Source of the DNA: VXYL01 sp965199875 | GTDB lineage: Bacteria; Pseudomonadota; Gammaproteobacteria; Pseudomonadales; Azotimanducaceae | Assembly (NCBI GenBank): GCA_965199875.1 | Contig: OZ241346.1 | Span: forward strand, 1,550,001-1,614,000 | Direction: 5' to 3' | DNA: 64,000 nucleotides | Shown here: piece by piece, positions 7,372 to 16,853 of the stretch | Position numbering within the stretch: the stretch's first letter is position 1 | How the letters are laid out: each line of letters begins with the position of its first letter | The notes under the pieces: generated by a model | The model's input: the letters and a program-made list of their open reading frames with translations, nothing else | Databases searched by the model: none | Told to the model about the DNA's origin: nothing | Program-made: the position numbers and the translations under genes

Positions 7372-8846
7372 TCCGACTGGCGGATTCGGTACTGCGCGTA
7401 GAGCAGCGCCGCGATCACGCCGGGAATGATCGCCAAGGGCGAATCCACCACGCCCAGCCACCAGATGACGTCCTCCGAAACCTCGCCTGGCTGGGCGTTC
7501 TCGGGGAAGGCGATCAGCGCCAGCACGACGGCCGCCAGTCCGTGCCCCAGGGAGGCGTCCAGCTTGGCGAAGAAGGTGCGCGCCGAGTACAGAATGCCTT
7601 CCTGGCGCAGCCCGTAGCGCACCGCGTTCTCGTCGGCGATGTCCGCCAGCGCCGACATCACGCTGATGTTCAAGATGCTTCCCGATGCGGCGCCAAGGGC
7701 GCCGAACGACGCGATGGAGACCATCAGCCACTCGGAGCCGTTCTCCGGAAACATGCCGAGGAGGCGCAGGATCACCGGCATCGCCGGTGCCACCGAGAGC
7801 AGCAGCGCGGTGGCGACGATGGTGGCGCGCTTGTCGAAGCGGCTGTGGATGCGCGCCGAGAAGGCGAAGCCGAAGAAGTAGCCGACGCCGGAACCGATGA
7901 GCAGGATGTTGGCGAAGTCCTGCGCGCTCAGCTCCCAGTAGAAGACCGTCATGTACGCGTTGAAGGCGCCGCGGATGCCGAGCATCAGCGACAGCGAGAA
8001 GAGCGCCAGCAGCAGGAACAGGTAGTTGCGATTGCCGAGCGCCTTGCCGATGTCGCGGAAGAACTCGACGAAGCTGAACCGCCCGGCGTCTTCCGTCGGC
8101 TGCGGCAGGGTGGCGATGCGGTCCCGCGTGAACCACGCCGAGGCCAGGAGCACCACCATGATCGCCAAGGCGTTGGACAGCGAGAGCGCGGTGTAGGACT
8201 GCGGATTCAGGAGCGCGTTGCCGTACTGCGCGGTGACGGCGAAGAACATGAAGGTGTTGAGCTTGTGTACCGGCGCGCTGCCAAGCCAGCCGAAGAAGTT
8301 GTTGTAGGACATGATGCGCGTGCGTTCGAGGTAGTCCTTCGAGAGTTCGCCGCCCATGGCCAGATGCGGAACGTGGTACACGGTCATGAAGGTGCGCAGC
8401 AGAATCGACCAGCCGAGGAACCAGGCGAACAGCGCGTGTTCCGCCAGCTGCGGCGGGTTGAACACGCACCAGAAGCTGAGCGCGATCGGCGCCGGGGCGA
8501 TGAACATGAACGGATGCCGCCGGCCCCAGCGTTTCGAGCGCCAGCGATCGGACAGCGAACCGATCAGCGGATCGCTGATGGCATCGGCGAAGATCGAGAT
8601 GGTGGGAACCAGCCCGGCGAGCAGGACGTCCAGCCCCAGCACCTGGTTGTAGTAGAGCATGCTGAGGATGCCGACGGGATACAGCGACAGGGTCTCCGCC
8701 GTCGAACCGATGCCGAAGGCGACGCGGCTGCGGTGCGGTACGGCATCGGATCCGCGAAGCGGCGGGCGGCGCCGCCAGCTGGCACCGGCTTGCACGTCGC
8801 CAGGCTGCGCTCCGTGGCCAGCGCCAGCCTGGTGTTCCTGGGCCAT
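7335..8846 (-). CDS. GPH-type (MFS_2) sugar/cation symporter
   Basis: About 503 residues. RVAFGIGSTAETLSLYPVG near residue 42 and the DPLIGSLSDRWRSKRWGRRHPFM loop are diagnostic of glycoside-pentoside-hexuronide:cation symporters. About 12 membrane segments follow, and the late GLRQEGILYSARTFFAKL segment is typical. ATG at 8846 is preferred over the upstream ATG at 8906 because GGGGGAGG lies at proper distance before it. Substrate not inferable; family members move sugars or sulfonated sugars with Na+ or H+. It is convergent with the preceding MFS gene and divergent from the oxygenase gene. Confidence 0.85.
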   Translation of the reverse strand: MAQEHQAGAGHGAQPGDVQAGASWRRRPPLRGSDAVPHRSRVAFGIGSTAETLSLYPVGILSMLYYNQVLGLDVLLAGLVPTISIFADAISDPLIGSLSDRWRSKRWGRRHPFMFIAPAPIALSFWCVFNPPQLAEHALFAWFLGWSILLRTFMTVYHVPHLAMGGELSKDYLERTRIMSYNNFFGWLGSAPVHKLNTFMFFAVTAQYGNALLNPQSYTALSLSNALAIMVVLLASAWFTRDRIATLPQPTEDAGRFSFVEFFRDIGKALGNRNYLFLLLALFSLSLMLGIRGAFNAYMTVFYWELSAQDFANILLIGSGVGYFFGFAFSARIHSRFDKRATIVATALLLSVAPAMPVILRLLGMFPENGSEWLMVSIASFGALGAASGSILNISVMSALADIADENAVRYGLRQEGILYSARTFFAKLDASLGHGLAAVVLALIAFPENAQPGEVSEDVIWWLGVVDSPLAIIPGVIAALLYAQYRIRQSDYEETRRALEGD

Positions 8847-8961
8847 CAAAGGCGCCTCCCCCGCACCGGCAGCGCAGAGTGTGTTGGCAGTTGCGGTTGC
8901 TGTCAACGCCGGCGCTTGAGTTGAGCGGGGCCGCGCCGGCGGTGCCCGACTCGGCTCAGTC

Positions 8962-9945
8962 GTGTGGCAAAATGGGCGCGTCGAAGCGGAGCAGCGGGCA
9001 GCAGCAAGACCGTGGAAATCGGGCCAAGCAGCGCCACGTCGGGCGTTCGTCCCCTCGCGCCAGGCGAGTGCGCCACTCCGAGCGTCCTTCGTCGCCGAGA
9101 AGCCGCCGGTGCTTAGCCGCGTCGGCGGCTATCTGCTGCCCCGAGAGGAACCTGCCCCAGCTGCCAGCCGCCAGCTGGAACGGGAAGGCTACGCCGTGCT
9201 GCGCGGCGTTCTCGGCGGCGAACCGCTCAAGCGCGTGCGCCGGGAAATCGTCGACGTCTACGAATCCCTGCCGCCGGACGGTCGCGCCGGGGTCCACGAC
9301 AACGACTTCCGCTACGAGATGTTCAACAAGAGCGCAGCGGCGCAGAAGCTCGTCGGCCGGCGGGAGATCCTCGACGTCGTCGAGCCGCTGCTTGGCGAAG
9401 ACTGCCACGTCATCGCCAATACCTGCTGGCGCAACGAAGCGGGCGCCGAACACCGGCATGGCGGTGGCGGCTGGCACATCGACGCCGGCCCGCACGTTCC
9501 GCGTCCTGCTGGCGTGCCGTGGCCGAAGGACATCCCGTATCCGGTGTTCGCCATCGGCGTACACGTCTTTCTGGACGACTGCCCCATCGAATGCGGCCCC
9601 ACCGCGGTGATCCCCGGCAGCCACCAGTGCGGCCAGCCGCCGCCGGCGGAGCGCCGCCTGGACGAGAGTCTGACCTGCCAAGGGCGGAAACCCGTGCCGC
9701 TGGTTGCCGAGGCCGGCGACGTGGCGTTGTTCGTCTCGGACGTCTGGCATCGTCGCCTGCCCACGCGGGAAGGCGACCAGGGGCGCTTCTTTCTGCAAGT
9801 TCACTACGCACGGCGGGACATCGCCCAGCGCGTCAAGCCCACCAGCCAGGTACACCACCTCGACGACGCCGCGGCGCGGCGCATCGAATCGCCCCGGGAA
9901 CGGCGGCTGCTCGGCCTGCATCCGCGCGGCTTCTACGATGGCTGA
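8962..9945 (+). CDS. Phytanoyl-CoA dioxygenase-like Fe(II)/2-oxoglutarate oxygenase
   Basis: Up to 327 residues. The core REGYAVLRGVL followed by a jelly-roll fold, the HxD iron-binding pair in GGWHIDAG, the distal His in SDVWHRRLP, and FFLQVHYARRD are those of the PhyH family. Substrate unknown; such enzymes hydroxylate lipids, amino acids or secondary metabolites. The first ~49 residues are arginine/alanine-rich and unlike the family, so the true start may be GTG at 9109. The stop overlaps the following MFS gene by 8 bp, suggesting that oxygenase and transporter act in one pathway (inference). Confidence 0.85.
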   Translation: MWQNGRVEAEQRAAARPWKSGQAAPRRAFVPSRQASAPLRASFVAEKPPVLSRVGGYLLPREEPAPAASRQLEREGYAVLRGVLGGEPLKRVRREIVDVYESLPPDGRAGVHDNDFRYEMFNKSAAAQKLVGRREILDVVEPLLGEDCHVIANTCWRNEAGAEHRHGGGGWHIDAGPHVPRPAGVPWPKDIPYPVFAIGVHVFLDDCPIECGPTAVIPGSHQCGQPPPAERRLDESLTCQGRKPVPLVAEAGDVALFVSDVWHRRLPTREGDQGRFFLQVHYARRDIAQRVKPTSQVHHLDDAAARRIESPRERRLLGLHPRGFYDG

Positions 9946-11152
9946 CGCCTGGCCGAAGCTCCTGCGGCGGCAACGCTGGCGAACGCCCATCGGCTTTCTG
10001 GTGCTGGCCAGCGTGGCCATGCCGCTCGGCTTCGCCGCGTGGCAGGCGCTGCTGAACAACTTCGCCATCGAACAGGCGCAGTTCACCGGCCGGGAAATCG
10101 GCATTCTGCAAAGCTGGCGGGAAGTGCCCGGCTTTCTCGCGTTCACCGCGGTGTTCGTCATTCTGGTGCTCCGCGAGCAGACCTTCGCGGTGGTTTCGGT
10201 GGCGGTCTTCGGCGTCGGCGTGGCGCTCACGGGCTTCTTTCCCAGCGAGTACGGGCTGTACTGCACGGCGGTGCTGATGTCGATCGGCTTCCACTACTTC
10301 GAGACCATCCGCCAGTCGCTGTCGCTGCAGTGGCTGTCGAAGGACGAAGCGCCGCGCATTCTCGGGCGGCTGATCGCCGTCGGCTCGGCGACTTCGCTGC
10401 TGGCCTTTGCCGCCATGTACGTGGTGCTGGAAGTGTTCAGCGTCGACTACCACTGGATCTACCTGACGGCCGGCGGCGCGGCGGTGTGCATCGCCGTGGC
10501 GCTGTCGAGATTCCCGCACTTCCCGTCGAAGACGCCGCAGCGCAAGACCATCGTGCTGCGCAGCCGCTACTGGCTCTACTACGGTCTGACGTTTCTGTCC
10601 GGGGCGCGGCGGCAGATCTTCGTCGTCTTCGCCGGCTTTCTGATGGTGGAGAAGTTCGGCTACTCGGCGGCCAACATCGCCGCGCTGTTCCTGGTCAACC
10701 ATCTGTTCAACTTCTTCTTCGCGGAAAAGATCGGCGGCTGGATCGGGCGCATCGGCGAGCGCCACGCGCTGACCTTGGAGTACGCCGGGCTGATTCTCGT
10801 CTTCACCGCCTACGCCTTCGTCGAAAACGCCTTCTTCGCCGCGGCGCTCTACGTCGTCGATCACATGTTCTTCGCGCTGGCCATCGCCATCAAGACGTAC
10901 TTCCAGAAGATCGCCGATCCCGCCGACATCGCCTCCACGGCGGGGGTTTCGTTCACCATCAACCACATCGCCGCGGTGGTGATTCCGGTGCTGCTGGGCT
11001 TCGTCTGGCTGCAGTCGCCAAGCGCCGTCTTTCTGATCGGCGCCGCCTTCGCCGTGCTGTCTCTGCTGGCGTCGCAGAACATCCCGCAGCGGCCGCTCCC
11101 TGGCAACGAAACCGTGGTCGGGCCGAAGCGTCTGGTGCAGAGGTTCGGCTAG
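9938..11152 (+). CDS. MFS transporter coupled to the oxygenase gene
   Basis: A 404-aa protein with about 12 hydrophobic segments, beginning with a basic cytoplasmic stretch (PKLLRRQRWRTPIGFLVLASVAMP). It is recognisable as a major-facilitator protein but not as a named subfamily. LLNNFAIEQAQFTGREIGILQS is a typical loop between the first two helices. ATG lies within the last codons of the dioxygenase gene (8-bp overlap), so translation is probably coupled. The substrate may be related to the oxygenase product; that link is inferred only from position. Confidence 0.8.
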   Translation: MADAWPKLLRRQRWRTPIGFLVLASVAMPLGFAAWQALLNNFAIEQAQFTGREIGILQSWREVPGFLAFTAVFVILVLREQTFAVVSVAVFGVGVALTGFFPSEYGLYCTAVLMSIGFHYFETIRQSLSLQWLSKDEAPRILGRLIAVGSATSLLAFAAMYVVLEVFSVDYHWIYLTAGGAAVCIAVALSRFPHFPSKTPQRKTIVLRSRYWLYYGLTFLSGARRQIFVVFAGFLMVEKFGYSAANIAALFLVNHLFNFFFAEKIGGWIGRIGERHALTLEYAGLILVFTAYAFVENAFFAAALYVVDHMFFALAIAIKTYFQKIADPADIASTAGVSFTINHIAAVVIPVLLGFVWLQSPSAVFLIGAAFAVLSLLASQNIPQRPLPGNETVVGPKRLVQRFG

Positions 11153-11167
11153 GCGCCTGGGGCGACG

Positions 11168-11959
11168 TCAAGGCAACAGCGGCACGAGGCTGGCGAAGAC
11201 CGGCGCCGCGGCCAAGGCCGAGTCGATGCGGTCCAGCAGTCCGCCATGGCCGGGCAGGATGCCGCCCGAGTCCTTGACGCCGCGCTGACGCTTCAAGGCG
11301 CTTTCCAGCAGGTCGCCTACCGTGGCGGCGACGCACACCAGCGCCGCCATGCCCAGCCATGCCGCCGCCGTTCCACCGAACCACCAGCAGCCGAACAAGC
11401 CCCACGCCAGCACGCACAGCCCGCCGCCAAGGGCGCCTTCCCAAGTCTTGCCGGGGCTCAACCGCAGCGCCAGCTTGCGCCGGCCCCAGCGGCGGCCGAC
11501 GAAATAGGCACCGGTATCGGCCAGCGCCGTGGCCAAGAGCAGCCAGGCGACGAGTTCGGCGCCGCCAGCCGCAGCCAGCGCCACCAGACCCAGCCAAGCG
11601 CCAACGATGACAACGACGCCCATCGCCAGCAGCGCCACTTGCGAACGCAGCAGCGCGGCGCTCGCCGGATAGCAGCAGACGACCACCAGGGCCGCCAGCC
11701 AGAACCCGGCGACGGCCAGCAGCACCCACTGCCAGCTGTCGGAGAGCAGCCAAAGCGCCACGACCAGCACCGACAGCGCCGTCGCGTAGGCGACCCAGCC
11801 GAGGCGCGTTTCCACCCCAGCGAGCTTCGACCACTCGTAGCCGGCGACCAGTACCAGAAGGTGGAAGAACGCGGCCAGCCAGCTGAGCGGCAGAACGATC
11901 AGCGCAACGACGACCAGCGCCGCGAACGCCAGCGCCGACACCACCCGCAACTTGAGCAT
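11168..11959 (-). CDS. cdsA: Phosphatidate cytidylyltransferase
   Basis: A 263-aa integral membrane enzyme that makes CDP-diacylglycerol for phospholipid synthesis. About seven membrane segments, GAYFVGRRWGRRKLALRLSPGKTWEG in the middle, and the C-terminal signature SALKRQRGVKDSGGILPGHGGLLDRIDS identify CdsA. ATG at 11959 (MLKLRVVSALAF) is preferred over 11995 because the hydrophobic N-terminus starts there and GAGGGCGG lies upstream. It follows uppS, as in most proteobacteria, but the genes that usually come next (dxr, rseP, bamA) are absent; an unrelated convergent transporter gene follows. Confidence 0.95.
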   Translation of the reverse strand: MLKLRVVSALAFAALVVVALIVLPLSWLAAFFHLLVLVAGYEWSKLAGVETRLGWVAYATALSVLVVALWLLSDSWQWVLLAVAGFWLAALVVVCCYPASAALLRSQVALLAMGVVVIVGAWLGLVALAAAGGAELVAWLLLATALADTGAYFVGRRWGRRKLALRLSPGKTWEGALGGGLCVLAWGLFGCWWFGGTAAAWLGMAALVCVAATVGDLLESALKRQRGVKDSGGILPGHGGLLDRIDSALAAAPVFASLVPLLP

Positions 11960-12043
11960 CCGTCCGCCCTCAAGCGATGCCGGGCCGTCCTTCACGCCGA
12001 ACGCGCGGCATGCCGCCAGCGCTCAAGCGAAGCACTCCCGCGG

Positions 12044-12802
12044 CTATCGCCGTCGTCCGTAGCGCCGTTGCCGCTCGCCGAAGTCCGCGAATGCCAGCGC
12101 CAGCTTCTCTTCGTCGAAGTCCGGCCAGTAGTCGGCGGTGAAGTAGAACTCGGTGTAGGCGAAGTCCCACAGCAGAAAGTTGCTGATGCGCCGTTCTCCG
12201 CCGGTGCGTATGCACAGGTCCGGCGGCGGCAGGTCGCCCAGCGACAGGAACGAAGCGAAGCCGTCCTCGTCGATGGCATCGGCATCGACGTCGCCGGCGC
12301 GCACCGCGTCCGCCAGCCGCCGAGCCGCTTGCACGATGTCCCAGCGTCCGCCGTAGTTGACGGCGATGGCTAGATGCAGGCGGTCGTTGGCGGCGGTGCG
12401 CCGTTCGGCTTGCGCCATCAGCGCTTGCAGATCCTCCGGGAAACGGGCGCGGTCGCCTACGAAACGCAGCCGGGCGCCTTCTCGATTCAGCTCTTCGATG
12501 TCGTCGTTCAGCACGCCGCGCATCAAGTCGAGCAGCAGATTCACCTCCCGGGTGGGGCGCTGCCAGTTTTCCGTGCTGAAGGCGAACAGCGTCAGACACT
12601 GCACGCCCCGCCGCGCCGCCGCCTGGGCGATGGTCTTGACGTTGCGCGCCCCGGCGCGATGCCCGGCAGCACCCGGCAGGCGACGACGCCTCGCCCAGCG
12701 ATGGTTGCCATCCATGACGATGGCCAGGTGTCGAGGGCAGGCCGCGGATGCGTCCAACGGCGGCGACAGGTCCTTCACCAGTCGCAGGCCAGCCTTGGAC
12801 AT
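12044..12802 (-). CDS. uppS: Undecaprenyl diphosphate synthase (cis-isoprenyl transferase)
   Basis: A 252-aa cytoplasmic enzyme that makes the C55 lipid carrier for peptidoglycan and O-antigen. Seen: LAIVMDGNHRWARRR (catalytic Asp and diphosphate loop), TLFAFSTENWQRP, VNYGGRWDIVQA, and RTGGERRISNFLLWDFAYTEFYF, all family signatures in order. ATG at 12802 (MSKAGLRLVKD) is favoured over 12889 because the earlier codons do not match the family. cdsA follows on the same strand after 84 bp, so co-transcription is likely. Confidence 0.95.
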   Translation of the reverse strand: MSKAGLRLVKDLSPPLDASAACPRHLAIVMDGNHRWARRRRLPGAAGHRAGARNVKTIAQAAARRGVQCLTLFAFSTENWQRPTREVNLLLDLMRGVLNDDIEELNREGARLRFVGDRARFPEDLQALMAQAERRTAANDRLHLAIAVNYGGRWDIVQAARRLADAVRAGDVDADAIDEDGFASFLSLGDLPPPDLCIRTGGERRISNFLLWDFAYTEFYFTADYWPDFDEEKLALAFADFGERQRRYGRRR

Positions 12803-12916
12803 CGACAACGCTCTTGTTTCCCGGTTGCGGCAGACTCTAGCACCGATGTCCGATGCGCCAGAGGATGCGGCTACGCCAATTTTGTGCAACCTTGGGCGGG
12901 CCGCGCGGCTTGTCCG

Positions 12917-15133
12917 CTAGCCGCCGAAGCGTCGGCTCAGCCTGATGCCGTACTCGCGCCGGTCGTTGCTGTTGATGACGAGCACGGTGGGGTCCAGGTC
13001 GAGCTTCGCCAGCGGATAGGCCTCGTCGCCCAGGTTCTGGCCGTACAGGGCGACGCTCCACTCGTCGTTGGCGCTGGCGTAGGCGAGGCTTAGGTTGAGC
13101 AGGCCGAGGGGTGCGATGCGGTTCAACGGCGTGTTGACCGGCTGGCCGAACATGCGCGCGCGACGGTAGTAGTCGAGGCGCGCGGTGAGGGTGCCGCCGG
13201 CGGCCAGACGGCGCACGTAGGCAGGCGACAGGGAAGCGGTGAAGCTCGGCGTCAAGGCGGGAGAGTCGCCCGCTTCGATGCCTTGCACCCGCTCGTCCAC
13301 TTCAGTGATCTCGATGTCCAGATAGCCGATGGCGAACTGCACTTGCAGCCCTGGCGTCGGCGCCCAGACGCCTTCGAGCTCGATGCCCGTGGCCTGGGAA
13401 GACGCAGCGTTCTGGCTGAGGGTGAGGAAGCCGGCGTCGATCAGCTCGTTCACCTGCACCACCAGGTCGGTGTAGCGCACGTGGAACAGGCTGGCGTTCA
13501 GGCTCAAGGCGTCCGCGAATGCGCCCTTGACGCCTACCTCGAAGGAGTCCGCAAAGGTCGGGTCGAAGGCCACGAAGGTGGCCGGGCCGCCGAAGGGACG
13601 AGGGGGATAGCCGCCGGCCTGATAGCCCCTGGCGTAGCTGGCATAGGCGTTCCTGGCGTCGTCGAGGCGCACGGCGAGGGAGACGTCGCCGGTGGTTTCG
13701 CTCCAGCGGTCCTGGCGCCGCGCTGGCGCGGGGAAGTAGTGCAGCGAACCCTCGGCGGTCTTCCGGTCGCGGGTCTGGCGCAGCCCCAGGCCGAGCGTGA
13801 CGCGTTCGGCAAGGTCGATGTTGGCATGGCCGAACACGGCGCGGCTCGAGGCGTCCTGCCACAGGCGCAGCAGGCCGTCGAAGTCGCTGGCCGGGATCAC
13901 CTCCGGGCGGCCATCGGCAAGCCCGTTCGGACGGAACACGAACGGGCTGTGGTTGAAGCCGTCCTCGTCGAAGCCATAGACGCCGGCCACCCAGTCGCCC
14001 CAGCCCTGGGTGCCGCGCAGCTGCGCTTCGAAGGTGGTCTGCCGCGCCTCGCCGCGCTCGGGGAACTCGATCAGCGTCGCGGCCACCTTTTCGTTGTCGA
14101 GGCCGCCTTCGAACCACATCGAGCGCCGCCCGAGGATGGCGCGAAGTCGCAGGCCGTCGGTCAAGTCCCATTCGAGGCTGGCCGATGCGCCCTTGGTTTC
14201 GTCCGCCGTGGACATCAGCTCGTTGTTGAGCGAAAACGTGTCGTCGGGGTCGGCGGGCTGATCCGCTTGCAGCAGGCCAAAGCCGTTGTCGGGGTTGAAC
14301 ACTTCGACGGCGTGCGGCGTCACGCCCTGATCGGAGCGCGAGACGTCCGCGGTCAGCAGCAGGCGCATGCGGTCGCTTCCCCGCCAGCGCAGCGCGGCAC
14401 GGCCGAAGCCTTGGAAGATCTGCCCGATTTCGGCCTCTGGATTGGCGATGCGCAAGGCGTCTCCGATGCCGTTGCGGGACTTGACGCCGCCGGAGACGAG
14501 CAGCGCCAGGCCGTCGCCAAGCGACGCGTCGAACAGGAAGTTGCCGTTCAGCCGTCCCAGGCTGCCGGCCTTCACGTCCACGCGCCCGCTGCCGTCGCCG
14601 ACCGGCTTGCGGGTGACGATGTTGAGCGCACCGCCCAGAGTGTTGCGCCCGGAAAGACTGCCCTGGGGACCGCGCACGACCTCGACCCGGTCGATGTTCA
14701 GCAGGTCCATGTTGGCGCCCATGTTGCGCCCCAGGTACACGCCGTCGACGTAGATGCCCACCGCCGGGTCCGTGGTGATGATGTGATCCTGCAGGCCGAT
14801 GCCGCGCATGAACACCGCGGCATGGCCGGTGTTGCCTTGGCCGAAGTTGGTCTGCACGACGTTCGGGGCGAACTTCTCCAGCTGGTTGAGCTCGGTGATG
14901 CCGCGCGCGCGGATGCCGCGCTCGTTCAGCACCGTGATCGCCGTCGGCACGTCGACGACGGACTCCTCCCGGCGGCGCGCCGTCACCAGCACCTCTTCGA
15001 TGGCGGCGGGGGAGCTTGCGCGACCGCCGGTCTCCCCGGTGCTGGCGGCAGGGGTGGGGCCGACCAGCGCGACGATGGCGAGGGCGACGCCGGCGCTCGA
15101 CCAGCGCGCCGATTGTGCAAGTTTGCACGGCAT
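12917..15133 (-). CDS. TonB-dependent outer-membrane receptor
   Basis: A 738-aa receptor. An N-terminal signal peptide (basic MPCKLAQSARW, then hydrophobic AGVALAIVALVG) is followed by a TonB-box-like region EEVLVTARRREES and a plug domain (FMRGIGLQD, GIYVDGVYLGR, RVEVVRGPQG, GALNIVTRKP). A long beta-barrel follows, ending in a TonB C-terminal aromatic strand (YGIRLSRRFGG). ATG at 15133 is chosen because the signal peptide starts there; the frame is open ~270 bp further. The plug resembles receptors often annotated for unknown organic substrates rather than a defined siderophore. It is divergent from the homocysteine methyltransferase gene with a ~100-bp shared promoter region. Confidence 0.92.
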   Translation of the reverse strand: MPCKLAQSARWSSAGVALAIVALVGPTPAASTGETGGRASSPAAIEEVLVTARRREESVVDVPTAITVLNERGIRARGITELNQLEKFAPNVVQTNFGQGNTGHAAVFMRGIGLQDHIITTDPAVGIYVDGVYLGRNMGANMDLLNIDRVEVVRGPQGSLSGRNTLGGALNIVTRKPVGDGSGRVDVKAGSLGRLNGNFLFDASLGDGLALLVSGGVKSRNGIGDALRIANPEAEIGQIFQGFGRAALRWRGSDRMRLLLTADVSRSDQGVTPHAVEVFNPDNGFGLLQADQPADPDDTFSLNNELMSTADETKGASASLEWDLTDGLRLRAILGRRSMWFEGGLDNEKVAATLIEFPERGEARQTTFEAQLRGTQGWGDWVAGVYGFDEDGFNHSPFVFRPNGLADGRPEVIPASDFDGLLRLWQDASSRAVFGHANIDLAERVTLGLGLRQTRDRKTAEGSLHYFPAPARRQDRWSETTGDVSLAVRLDDARNAYASYARGYQAGGYPPRPFGGPATFVAFDPTFADSFEVGVKGAFADALSLNASLFHVRYTDLVVQVNELIDAGFLTLSQNAASSQATGIELEGVWAPTPGLQVQFAIGYLDIEITEVDERVQGIEAGDSPALTPSFTASLSPAYVRRLAAGGTLTARLDYYRRARMFGQPVNTPLNRIAPLGLLNLSLAYASANDEWSVALYGQNLGDEAYPLAKLDLDPTVLVINSNDRREYGIRLSRRFGG

Positions 15134-15233
15134 AGGGGCATCCACGGGAGGTACGCGGGGCAATATATCATTCGTGCAGCCAGCGCCGGTCTGATAGTCT
15201 CCCCGCCCGCGCCAAGGCAGACCGAGGTGGCAG

Positions 15234-16127
15234 ATGGTAACGATTCTCGATGGCGGCATGGGCGGCGAAATCCAACGCCGCGTACCGCAAGCCGCCCACG
15301 GCCTGTGGTCGGCGCTGGCGCTCGTGGAACGCCCGGAGCTGGTGGCGGACATCCACCGCGAATACATCGACGCGGGGGCCGCGGTCATCACCACCAACAC
15401 CTACTCCACCGTGCCGAGCTATCTGGGCAAGGCCGACTTGGCAAACCGCTACGGCGAACTGACGCAGCAGGCGGCGCAGCTGGCCCGCCGCGCCGCGGAC
15501 GAAAGCGACGCATCGGTGCGCGTGGCCGGCGCCCTGCCGCCGCTCTCGGAGAGCTACCGCGCGGACCTGGTGCCCGAGGAGGAAGAAGCCGCGCCCATTT
15601 ACGCGACGATGGTGCGGGCGATGGCCGACAGCGTCGACCTGTTCCTGTGCGAGACCATGTCCTCGGCCGCCGAAGCCTGCAACACCGCCAGCCAGGCCCT
15701 CGCGCACGGCGGCGGCAAGCCCGTGTACGTCTCCTGGACGTTGAACGAAACGCCCGGCGCGGGACTGCGCAGCGGCGAAACCGTGGCCCAGGCGTTCGCC
15801 AGCTTGGCGCACCTGGAGGTCGATGCGTTCCTGTTCAACTGCACCCACCCGGAAGCCATCGAAGCGGGCCTTCGGGAGCTCGCGCCGCTGACCGACAAGC
15901 CAATCGGCTGCTATCCCAATCGTCTGAACCGGGTTCCCGAAGGCTGGACGCTGGACAACGAAGTGGTCACCGGAGCGCGCCGCGACTTGCCGAGAGAGAT
16001 GTACGTCGCCTCGATCCTGCGCTGCATCGAGCAAGGCGCCAGCATCGTCGGCGGCTGCTGCGGCATCGGCCCAGGCGACATCCAGGCGCTGGCGGAAGAG
16101 CTGGGCGAGCTTGGTCTGGCCGGGTAG
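15234..16127 (+). CDS. Homocysteine S-methyltransferase family protein
   Basis: A 297-aa zinc-dependent methyltransferase of the MmuM/BHMT type. ILDGGMGGEIQRR at the start, TTNTYS around residue 54, a Cys in FNCTHPEAI and the terminal GGCCG pair supply the zinc ligands. Such enzymes methylate homocysteine with S-methylmethionine, betaine or SAM. The donor cannot be told here. ATG follows AGGTGG at proper spacing. It stands alone, divergent from the TonB receptor gene, and may connect with the metK-metF methionine supply. Confidence 0.9.
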   Translation: MVTILDGGMGGEIQRRVPQAAHGLWSALALVERPELVADIHREYIDAGAAVITTNTYSTVPSYLGKADLANRYGELTQQAAQLARRAADESDASVRVAGALPPLSESYRADLVPEEEEAAPIYATMVRAMADSVDLFLCETMSSAAEACNTASQALAHGGGKPVYVSWTLNETPGAGLRSGETVAQAFASLAHLEVDAFLFNCTHPEAIEAGLRELAPLTDKPIGCYPNRLNRVPEGWTLDNEVVTGARRDLPREMYVASILRCIEQGASIVGGCCGIGPGDIQALAEELGELGLAG

Positions 16128-16165
16128 GGGCCAAGGCAGTGGCAGGCCTGCACCCTCTGCGTCAC

Positions 16166-16180
16166 CACGACGCAGTCGTG
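16166..16180. repeat. Small palindrome downstream of the methyltransferase gene
   Basis: CACGAC and GTCGTG are perfect inverted repeats around a 3-base GCA loop, just after the methyltransferase stop. No T-run follows, so a Rho-independent terminator is not clear. It may be a REP-like intergenic palindrome. Confidence 0.35.
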
Positions 16181-16181
16181 C

Positions 16182-16367
16182 CTACCCCCAGGCCGTCTTC
16201 AGTATGTCGAACAGCATCTTCATCGTGGATGAGGTCAACGAGCTCGGCAGCCATTCGGTGAGCAGCCTCTTGACGGCCTTTGGGCCGCTCTTGCCGACCT
16301 GCGCCTCGGCCTCCCTGACTTCCTCGATCGTGATCCGTATGCCCAATTCGTTGCTTGCGCCATGCAC
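16182..16367 (-). CDS. Unrecognised small open frame beside the IS element
   Basis: A possible 61-aa product starting at GTG (VHGASNELGIRITIEEVREAEA, then LLTEWLPSSLTSSTMKMLFDILKTAWG). The composition is protein-like, but no family is recognised. It lies just outside the left end of the insertion sequence. Another minus-strand frame across the IS boundary ends just before it, so this may be the 3' end of a gene disrupted by the insertion. Nothing else is seen between 16128 and the IS. Confidence 0.25.
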   Translation of the reverse strand: MHGASNELGIRITIEEVREAEAQVGKSGPKAVKRLLTEWLPSSLTSSTMKMLFDILKTAWG

Positions 16368-16853
16368 GTTGCGACTCACAAGGGCCCGACACCCATCTGC
16401 CGCCAACCGTCCACGCTGCGCTGTGAGATGTCTTTCGCCACAGCGCGATCCCAAATGCGTCGTATGAGGTGGTCCTGTTTCGTGAGGCAGTTCGAGGGCT
16501 TGGTTAAGGTGTACTCCCTTGGTGTTGAGTCCCTCGAGCGCAAGGCATTCTTGCGGCTTGCCGAGCGACCGTCAAGGCCGATTCGCTGCCATGTTCGGCG
16601 GCTTTCCCGTTGCCGATGCCCGTGTCTTTGCAAGACCTTCCCAACTCCCGACTTCGCAGCTGCCAGCCAAGGCTCGAAGGCCCCGGCGTCCTCGGCCGCA
16701 TCTCCCAGCCGCATGGCTGGTCGCCTTTTCGTCCGCCGGGCCGAGGCGAACCGCCGGAGGCGGGTTGGTCGGATTTTCCGAGCGGAGGGAGCGGAGCGAC
16801 CGGAGTCCGGAAAATCCGGCGCGGCGTTCCGCCGCGCCGGGGCGGCCGGCCGG

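Noticed and set aside
5839..8469. 876-codon and similar long frames opposite the two transporter genes
   Set aside because: Transporter frames show clean membrane segments and family motifs; the opposing frames are His/Arg-rich shadows.
13283..16261. 992-codon open frame antisense to the TonB receptor gene and running into the methyltransferase gene
   Set aside because: Arg/Gly/Ala-rich translation with no motif; mirror of a real gene in high-GC DNA.
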